Below, in pieces: positions 56,622-64,000 of a stretch of 64,000 nucleotides of DNA. The DNA lies in contig BTPG01000006.1 in NCBI GenBank assembly GCA_036245525.1, positions 69,658,101-69,722,100 on the forward strand. The letters are read 5' to 3'. This DNA comes from Semisulcospira habei. Its lineage: Eukaryota > Mollusca > Gastropoda > Semisulcospiridae. The stretch's first letter is position 1, and every line of letters begins with the position of its first letter. Below the pieces are notes generated by a model. The model saw only the letters and a list, made by a program, of their open reading frames with translations. It had not been told where the DNA came from and made no database searches. A program made the position numbers and the translations under genes.

Positions 56622-57027
56622 CGGGGCGGCCAGTCTCCTCGACACCATCGTTACCAACACTGAGACCATTCGCAACCTGCGTAGGACACCACGTGACAAA
56701 CTCTGGCTTTTCGACAACGAGGCTGCGTTCTTCATCTCTTACCAACTGATACATCAGGGATCTAAAGCCGGCGAGGAACTGGCGCAGGCGCACTCCAAGC
56801 TTCTCAGAAGCATTTGCGTATTCCAGCGAAACGTGGTTCAGCGACTGACGGCACTCGGGAACAGTGATGACTGTAGTAAGACGCTAGAGGAATACACGCG
56901 CAGGCGCGAGCCTTTTTATGATCACGTGACTCTTGACAGCGACGCCTATTGGCTGTTTCGAAAATTCTTTCGGCGGCGTGTGGAAGAGGTTGTGAACTGG
57001 ATACAGTATTGTCGGACCAGAATCTGA
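56622..57027 (+). CDS. FJX1: Four-jointed box kinase (FJX1-like), exon 5
   Basis: Last exon, stop TGA at 57025-57027. I place the acceptor at tttactatgacag (ends 56621), which joins D-R to GAASLLDTIVTNTETIRNLR, matching the family pattern. An upstream in-frame acceptor (ttcttggcag, exon from 56541) would insert 27 residues. LWLFDNEAAFFISYQLIHQG holds the D-N-E metal-binding motif (DFG equivalent). The C-terminal helical lobe contains CVFQRNVVQRL and ends W-I-Q-Y-C-R-T-R-I. Total predicted length is about 470 residues against about 440 for human FJX1, if the exon 3 frame is intact. Confidence 0.85.
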
Positions 57028-57040
57028 TTCCTGTGGCATC

Positions 57041-57254
57041 TTTACCCTTTCATTGCCGAGGAAAAATGAACACGTTTCAACTGCAAGTGACATAGATCGT
57101 CATGAACCCCCGCAGCTGCGGGGGTTCATGACGATCTATGCCTTTTGCTGAGACCACTTTGTAACCATGTTGCTTGGACAGCTGGTCTCTTTAGTGTAGG
57201 ATTAACGGAGAGTTCAGGAACACAGTCCATGTAAACTGGCAGTGAATGAGTTAA
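57041..57254. repeat. TTAA-type element, family A
   Basis: TTACCCTTTCATTGCCGAGG start, perfect core CGTCATGAACCCCCGCAGCT and complement, ends GGCAGTGAATGAGTTAA. It begins 14 nt past the FJX1-like stop, so probably in the 3' UTR. Confidence 0.88.
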
Positions 57255-57384
57255 TGTGAAAAGAGAGAGAAATATATGTGTTGGTTTGTGATTTTGAACC
57301 TTACAGTTTTACCTAATTTCTGCTTTGTACCTTGGTGTCCCAGTCGAATCACATATTTATGTGATATAAAAACCTGGAATGCGC

Positions 57385-57640
57385 ACACCGTGCGCACACA
57401 CGCACACACCCATACACACACACACAGACACACACGCGGCACGCACGCACGTACGCACGTACATGCACACACACACACGCACGCACTCCCGCACACAAGC
57501 ACGCACGCAAACACACACGCACGCACACATACGCACGCGCACACACACACACACACACACACGTACGCACGCACGCACACACACGCACACACACACGCAC
57601 ACACACCACAAACACACACACACAGACACATACACACACT
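57385..57640. repeat. (CA)n-rich complex repeat
   Basis: CACACG and CACGCA units; long frames on both strands are artefacts. Confidence 0.95.
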
Positions 57641-57918
57641 GAAGGACCTGACATCGAGGATAAACTGCACAATTTACAAACACTATTTCCAGACAAACGT
57701 ACATGATAAGTATGCTGTTGTGATTGCGTGAGAGACTGTTTTCGGCTATGCGTTTTCGCACTGGTCTGTGATTTTGGACCTTACGGCCCGAGGTGGTATA
57801 AGTCCACTCTCAAAGACCAGCACTATCGTCGGCTGGAAGACAATGCTAGACCCCCGACAGGCAGCGAAGATTCCAGGTGTACGCGTCAAGGTCACAGGTA
57901 TGTATGACCAGTACAGGT

Positions 57919-58115
57919 TTAACTCATTCTACCCCTGACACACCATACGGATCGACCATGATAGTTCAAGGGTGATGCCAGAATAGCTTGGCGCCTATGG
58001 GCGCCAAGCTATTCTGGCATCACCCTTGAACCATCATGGTCGATTTGTCTACTGTATTGTAATGAAGCCTTCTGAGGACAACAAAAAGAGTTGGGCCTTA
58101 GGGCACACAGGTTTA
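57919..58115. repeat. Full-length TTAA element, family B (197 bp)
   Basis: TTAACTCATTCTACCCCTGA to GGTTTAAC, with a perfect palindrome at about 57952-58046 (GATCGACCATGATAGTTCAA and complement). Confidence 0.9.
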
Positions 58116-58794
58116 ACAAAGGTGAAGCTAGGTGGGTAAGTAAACACTAGACAACCTTGCAGTCATAGTCCATCAGAGACAAGTTTACTGACAGAATGCA
58201 TTATAGTTTTCTGAATCCGCTGCGTCAGCTCATTGCAGGCGTGACATCAGTCTACCGGCATGAGAGAGATGGGTCCAGTTAGTAAAAGATCTTCGAACCT
58301 ATGTCAACCTCGGCTGTGTTCTGTCCATCCCAGACCGATATCAGCCCAAAGACCTTTCTCATTTTGAGAAAAGTTTGTGGAGAGAGTCAGTTCTCCGATA
58401 AAAATCCCACCCCCTCTGAATTGTATTACGGAGACTGTTAATGTGTTGTTCAATAACAGATTTTATCTCGTCATCACCTCTCCAGGGTCCTCTTTCATAC
58501 GGACCTCGACTTCCACCTTCCGGGGCTACCATTCCCCCACCTCATCCATCCCACCCACTTCCCCTCGCCTCTTCAGCTACTTCCCCCACTTCCCACCCTC
58601 ACACCCTCTTCCTCGTTTGCTACCTTGGGATCACCTTGAGCAGTGCTGCATTCACTGGGCTCGATCGTGACTTAACAAAACAACCCTACCAGGCGGCGTA
58701 ACGGCAGGCCTAGGCATGGCAGGCATTTCGTGTCCACCTCCTTCCAACCTGGTAACTGATCTTACCCTGACAGTGTGTGAGATAGTCAACTGTT

Positions 58795-58880
58795 TATCCC
58801 TCCAGGGTCGGTTTACAGTTACAGTGAGAACTGAGGTGCCGAGCTACCGACCTCGGCACCTTCTCATTGTAACTGTAAAC
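58795..58880. repeat. Foldback (about 85 bp)
   Basis: GGTTTACAGTTACAGTGAGA and complement, centre GCCGAGCTACCGACCTCGGC. Confidence 0.9.
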
Positions 58881-59095
58881 CATCCTTTGACTGATAACCG
58901 TTTAACTTGGTCACAATCGCCACTGTGATTGCTACCTTGGTACCTCTCCACTTTATCTGTACACCGTCCACGGATGGATAACCAGTTAACTCGCTCACAA
59001 ATGCCACTGTGATTGCTCGATCGGCACTTCCCCGCACTAACTGTAAACCGTCCATAGACGGATAACCAGCTAACTGGGTCACAGCCGAGTAAACG
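58880..59095. repeat. Diverged tandem repeat, unit about 75 bp
   Basis: Three units each holding GATAACC(A/G)(G/T)(C/T)TAAC, CACTGTGATTGCT and TGTAAACCGTCC-type segments. They begin inside the right arm of the preceding foldback. Confidence 0.7.
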
Positions 59096-59754
59096 GACGC
59101 GATCAGCCCTAATCTATTTATGACTGCACCTTAGATAACACAGACGTGTCAATAAGGAAGAACTAGTATAATGTCATACGACATGTGTGACCGTGAGGTA
59201 ACCATTAAACAAACGCGGTCTCTCTACTTGGATCTGTGTACGGAGGTAATGTGTCAGTCCGGACTGCCGAGTTCATTCTCTGCGTTTGCAACAAAATAGT
59301 AAATACAGACTCAGTATAATCTAATTCGTCGACAGACCAACTGACACAGTCTTAAACCTTGCTCTTTTACGTTCGCATAAATAAGGTGCTGTGGTGAGAA
59401 TTCTATGATACGACAAATTTGCGTCGACTGGATTGTCTACTTCTAAGTAACTGAAATGTAAAGACAATGTTTAACAACCTCGTAGTTTGATATTCAAGCT
59501 GCAAATCGCTATCACTGGCCATTTTTCGCGGGCGGTGCATTCTGTCGACGTTTTGCTTAAGGTAGCAGCTGCTAACGCATTTTGAGATCGCGTACATCAG
59601 TTAAACAGTGGTGACTGTGCTTACAGTGCTGCAATCAAAGAAACGCCCGTCTCAACGTTGTCACCTGAGGGTAAGTGTATACATTGATAACTATTGCCCT
59701 CATAAGTTCGATCAACACCTAGTTCGGGAAGCGACTTCTCACCATTATAGTTCA

Positions 59755-60060
59755 AGGATACAATACAATACAATACAATACAATACAATACAATACAATA
59801 CAATACAATACTGGCAATACAATAATACTTTATTAATCCCTCATGGGGAAATTCACATTTTTGCCACCACAGGTGAAGCTTACGTTCACTCACTCGCTCA
59901 TTTCACAAATTACAATAACAGAGCTACACAATGAACAATGACTCGGGACGGGTGAAGCCCGTCGCTAAGGCATCTAATGGCCAGCGCCAGTGGCCTCATC
60001 CCGACCCGAACCTCCCTAACAAAAACATAAAACGAAGACAGCCCTATGTCCCCTGAACAC
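59755..60060 (-). mobile_element. LINE 3' end, minus strand, with TATTG tail
   Basis: A (ATACA)n array at 59757-59812 then AATACTTTATTAATCCCTCATG are the reverse complement of the tail and UTR seen at 4000-4075. Further in, GGGACGGGTGAAGCCCGTCG matches the UTR at 27220-27270. Confidence 0.75.
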
Positions 60061-60508
60061 ACTATTATAATGTTCTTTATTAAGTTCCTACTTGGCTAAA
60101 ACTAGTACATAAAACAAGTTAACAACAGAAACAAAATACCCGCGTCGATACGGAGATGATATCCGATTTAGGCAACATAAAACTGAACAACGGTCAAACA
60201 GCACTGGGACACCTGGGACATACAACAGCGCCAGTGTTTAGACAATCGCTCCGGCATAAACAGTCCCAAAAAAATCCAATATTAACAGTCACAGCACATC
60301 AAATTGTCAAAAGTCATCAAAAAGAAATACCGGTCGTGATGCAGCATTGCAGGGCCTGACATCGTGTATCAAACGAAAGTACAATGGCTAGAATACTGTC
60401 GGTGGCGACCATTTTGGCCGGAGGCGGCGGGCGGCCAGGAGGTGTTGCATGGCCGCCATCTTGTCTGAATGAGCGATGTACCGTCACTGCCACTTCTCAC
60501 AGTCTGTG

Positions 60509-60601
60509 TTTAGCCCTTTGTCTGTCGGCAGCGGTTTTTGTCGCGAAGATTCCTGTCGGAATCATCGCGACAAAAACCGCTACCGACAGACAAATGGTTA
60601 A
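60509..60601. repeat. Family D palindrome (near perfect)
   Basis: TTTAGCCCTTTGTCTGTCGG to ATGGTTAA, perfect arms through GCGGTTTTTGTCGCGA. Confidence 0.92.
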
Positions 60602-60679
60602 TTCACAAGAACACACACAGTCCAAGGAACATGGATACAAAGTCGAACTATGATCATCAAAGGGCATCAAGTCAAATAG

Positions 60680-60838
60680 ATTTTATTTGTCCCGCTGTCC
60701 GGGCCATTTGTCTTTGTCTTCAGATCCTCATAAGCTCCGCATCTGTGGGCCGAAGAGGGGTGGTAGGGGGGGGGGGTGATCTGTGTCACTTGCAGCTGGA
60801 TCAAGCTCACGTTTTTCTTGGCAGTGGAAGGGTTAGGC
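60680..60838. repeat. Degenerate family A element
   Basis: TCAGATCCTCATAAGCTCCG core and GGCAGTGGAAGGGTTA end; the right core arm has decayed into a G run. Confidence 0.55.
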
Positions 60839-61429
60839 ATACATGACAGTATTCATATGGCTCTGGGTCAGGCTGGCACGTCACCAGTGCTAAGAAGAGT
60901 TGTGTTTATGACAATATTATATACTCGTACACTCATAAAAGTGAAATGATCAACGGCGCGGCCCACGACAGAGTCTTTATACGAGGCTGACAAAGACAGC
61001 ATAATAAATATCTCTTGTTGCGCAGGGGTCAACGCTATCTGTATAATTCTACTGATATGATATGATTTGTATTGAAGGCAGTCTAGGTCACTGAACAAAA
61101 TTGTTTTGAAAAATCTAAGTAGCTCTTTGCTGTCAGTCTTGCTTAAAGGGTCAACTTTCCTATATGTAGGCAAAAATCTAGCCAGCGCGAATCCGCCTAG
61201 GCGTGAATCCAACCAGTGTCAAATTGCTGAAGTTTCACCCAGATTTCTCAGGTGAGCGGATTCAAGCCTGTGTAGGTTTTCACTTGGCGTAGGTTTTTGA
61301 TGCTGTGCAGATTCACGTCTGAATATGGGTAGTATGGCGGCAGCATTAATGTGCACTGGGTGTATTCGCGCTGGATAAACTTTCGCTGGGTATATTCACG
61401 CAGCTGCGTGGGAAGATATTTTTCAGTTA

Positions 61430-61800
61430 GGCGGATGGGGGGGGGGGCGGGGGGAAGCGGGGTGGGGGGGGGTGGGGGGTGGGGGGTGGTATGTTAGTTT
61501 CCAGCTTCCAAATTATCAAACGACCGGGCGTGTGAACAGCCTCGAAAAAATCAGTGGTCAAACATTGGGGGGGGGGGGGGGGGGGGGGGGGTGATATGTT
61601 AGTTTCCAGCTTCCAAATTATCAAACGACCGGGCGTGTGAACAGCCTCGAAAAAAATCAGTGGTCAAAACATTTTTGTTTTTGTTATAAAATAATTGTCC
61701 CCTATTTTTAATGAATGAATGAATGAATGAATGAAGGAATGAATGAATGAATGAATGAATGAATGAATGAATTTTTAGGGGGGGGGGGGGGAGGGCGGCT
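61430..61800. repeat. Tandem duplication with G runs, then (ATGA)n
   Basis: A block of about 80 bp beginning ATGTTAGTTTCCAGCTTCCA occurs at 61489-61566 and 61594-61671, each preceded by a poly-G run. (AATG)n follows at 61710-61770 and another G run to 61792. Confidence 0.88.
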
Positions 61801-62499
61801 TTCTTCCTCCCGCCCAACCCCTATTCAGGTCTCTTCGCCAGTCACACAAGTTAGATTAATTTACGTTAAAAAAAACGTCGCGGTTGACTTTTGTTGTTGC
61901 TGATCAGCCACACAATACAGTGTCGCGTGTTTTTGATTTTTTGGCCAGATATATGGCAAAAGATATGGGTATGGGACAAAGCCGGCGTGTATGTGTTGGC
62001 GTAATGATTTACTTTACAACGGGTCGGTTAACAGACATAAACAAGACATCGTTTGCCTTCATACCCCATCACTGGCACTCTTCAAACCTATAACGAGCAC
62101 GTATAATAATAATGGCAAATCAGATACGTGTGGTGCATTTGTGATTTTAGACTTTTACTGCTGACCTAACTTTCTGCCTCTAGCTATTTTCGTGGTCTTG
62201 GTTTTCTTGTTTATGTGTTCGTTTACTTGTTAGTTTGTTTGTTTGTTCTTTGATGGTTAGTTAGTTTGTTGGTTGGTTGGTTGGTTGGTTGGTTGGTGAT
62301 GTTTTGTGTGTTTTTGTTTCTAAATCAAGAAAGTATGTCCGCACAAACATCGCCCATGCTATGCATTCATTCATATTTGGTTGAGAGACACCCACAATTA
62401 CGGGCTCTTTGGCGTACAGTGAACAAAGGTTTAACTTATTGTGCCCGAGGTACGAAATACCCACACTTTAGAGTTATCCTCTGAGGACTGCATTACAAT

Positions 62500-62560
62500 T
62501 TTGGAGACAGATCGACCATGATAGTTCAAGAGTGGTGGCAGAATAGCTTGGCGCATATTT
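62500..62560. repeat. Half family B element upstream of the TRIM-like exon
   Basis: GATCGACCATGATAGTTCAA and AGAATAGCTTGGCGC left arm only, ending about 25 nt before the exon acceptor. Confidence 0.8.
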
Positions 62561-62584
62561 TCATGCATTCATACTTCTTTCCAG

Positions 62585-63444
62585 ATACCTGACCATGGCT
62601 GCATCATCCAAGACGACTGTTGAAGTTACTGACTGTCCGTCCTGCACGTCCCTATGTTTGAGTCCAACCATCTTGCCTTGCGGACACGTCATCTGTAGAA
62701 AATGTCTACGCACAACTTTGGAAGACAGGGGACATATGTCTGCCTGTCCCTCATGTAGCCACAGTGTGTCACTGAAAAAGGGGCAGACAATCAGCGAGTT
62801 GGCGGAAGAGCTAGGCAAGGACCTCGTTCTGGAGGATCTGGTGACCCAACAACTGGCTCTTCAAGGTCAGGTCTACTGCCTGGTGTGTCCCAAAACATTG
62901 GCCACTACAGTGTGTGTTGACTGTAGGGACGTCTACTGTCAGGCTTGTTCCAAGTCTCATAAGAAGATGACAACCACTAAGGACCACCTCCAGCAAGACC
63001 TGCCCCATACTCTAACCAGCGCACCACCAACCGCCCGACAAACGCCCAAGCCGAAGGATGACGTCGTTTCATGCACCTCAGAAGACAGTATTCACTGCGA
63101 CCAAGACACCCGGCCTCGGCAAAACAAAGACAATGAGTTACTTAAACAAGAGGCCAGACTGTGCCGGAAGGAGGTATCCCTTCTCAAAGATGCCGTCAGG
63201 GCTGTGGACGCCAACGTTGTTCAGCTACAGGTGGTGAAGAACGGGCTGGAGAATAAGCAGCAACTGCTTTTGTCATACGCCGCGCATATCTGCAGTCCCG
63301 ATGACGTCATGGTGACCAATGCACGCACCATGCTGTCCCGTGTGAGGCGTGTTCGCGAAGATTGCCGCCCGCCAACTGAGGTCGCATTGGCCAAGCTGAC
63401 GGACCAGATAAACACGCTGAATGACAAGTCTGCAGTCACAAAAG
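62585..63444 (+). CDS. TRIM-like RING/B-box/coiled-coil protein, first coding exon
   Basis: Exon from acceptor tacttctttccag (ends 62584); ATG at 62595 in context accATGG; donor AAAG|gtatca at 63445, phase 1. Residues 14-54 form a C3HC4 RING: C14, C17, C29, H31, C34, C37, C51, C54, the E3 ubiquitin-ligase type. Residues 95-131 form a B-box: C95, C98, C107, C110, C115, C118, H122, H131. A helical region from about 175 to 280 looks like a coiled coil. The upstream acceptor implies a 5' UTR intron. The C-terminal domain (NHL, filamin or none) lies beyond the window. Molluscs have many TRIM genes, some linked to immunity; the role here is unknown. The frame reading through to 63488 is intronic. 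Confidence 0.88.
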
Positions 63445-63685
63445 GTATCATTGAAACAAAAACGAACATTTTGGTTACGTATTATAAATAACTGCAAATT
63501 TATCTTGTACAAAATTGCGCTCAAAAGCTCACAGCTAACCCTGTATTTACTGAAATTTGAATCGTTAATCTGTAAACTAAATTCAGTCATGATAATTAAA
63601 TTCTGCTAATATACAATGTAATATGTCTAAAATGTGTTTATGTTTCTGTTGTATATTCTTGGAAGTCATTATCCTTCCAAATGTA

Positions 63686-63755
63686 TTAACCTCATTGTTC
63701 ATGCAGCCACCGGTACTGTTTACATTCTCGGTGGCTGAATGAACAAGGAGTTTAA
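63686..63755. repeat. TTAA palindrome (70 bp)
   Basis: TTAACCTCATTGTTCATGCA to complement ending GAGTTTAAT, centre CCACCGGTACTG. 241 nt past the TRIM-like donor. Confidence 0.85.
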
Positions 63756-63844
63756 TGCTTTTATCGAAATAACTAAAACAGTAATAAAGAGTGTAATTTG
63801 TCGACCAGTACCTAGATAACACTATCTTTTTCGGGTGTATTCTT

Positions 63845-63950
63845 TTAACACATTCTAGACGTGCAGTAATGAGATACGCGGCATTATGCCACGCCATGCT
63901 TAATGCTGTATGCCTAATATCCGGATACGGAGCGTCTCCAATGATTTAAT
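63845..63950. repeat. TTAA palindrome, family C (degenerate)
   Basis: TTAACACATTCTAGACGTGC to AGCGTCTCCAATGATTTAA with decayed centre. Confidence 0.75.
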
Positions 63951-64000
63951 GTCCTAGCTGCAAGGACCCAGCTCCAATTTCTATCTCCTTACCGACACCT

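Noticed and set aside
57251..57761. Frames on both strands over the CA-rich region
   Set aside because: Simple-repeat artefacts with no splice context.

Overview
This is a stretch of animal nuclear DNA, most likely from a lophotrochozoan and probably a gastropod mollusc (inferred). It is intron-rich, with GT-AG introns, extracellular modules on separate phase-1 exons, and very dense SINEs, LINE tails, microsatellites and short foldback elements. There is no operon structure, bacterial-type gene or CRISPR. || Gene 1 (positions 1 to 41793, + strand, 5' end outside the window) is the last 20 exons of a large modular single-pass membrane protein. The exons are HYR, two CCP/sushi modules, an unrecognised two-exon module, two GCC2/GCC3 (ephrin-receptor-like) cysteine modules, a pentraxin/laminin-G-like fold over three exons, two EGF modules in one exon, three thrombospondin type-1 (TSP1) exons, a CCP-like exon, a second two-exon module with an RKRR site, a third GCC module, a transmembrane helix and a tail with a PPSY motif. 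Every splice phase matches. The exons from base 2 sum to 3771 nt, exactly 1257 codons with the stop. The module set recalls SVEP1-type proteins, but the TSP1 repeats, membrane anchor and PPxY tail differ from vertebrate SVEP1. || Gene 2 (50447 to 57027, + strand) is a five-exon four-jointed/FJX1-type Golgi kinase. It has a type II membrane anchor and recognisable family motifs. One base is missing inside exon 3, shown by the reading-frame change and the phases of the neighbouring exons. Gene 3 (from 62585, running off the window, + strand) is the first coding exon of a TRIM-like RING/B-box/coiled-coil protein. || The remaining DNA is mostly repeats. A Ty3/Gypsy-type LTR retrotransposon lies on the minus strand in intron 8 (18559-23966), with 5-bp target duplications, and a 5'-truncated LINE is nested in its left LTR. 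A solo LTR of the same kind lies at 9062-9878. There are about ten LINE 3' fragments from several clades and two tRNA-headed SINE families. || The most unusual content is a set of short, nearly perfect palindromes. Four families (called A to D here) end in TTAA followed by CCC or CTC, and read GGG or GAG before TTAA at the other end. This fits snap-back MITEs mobilised by a piggyBac-type transposase (inferred). A fifth family (E) is flanked by TA. Many copies lie within about 10 to 180 nt downstream of 5' splice sites. Exon 4 sits between two copies of one palindrome, and one copy of family A has given rise to a 500-bp minisatellite. Coordinates were read by eye, so repeat edges may be off by a few bases.
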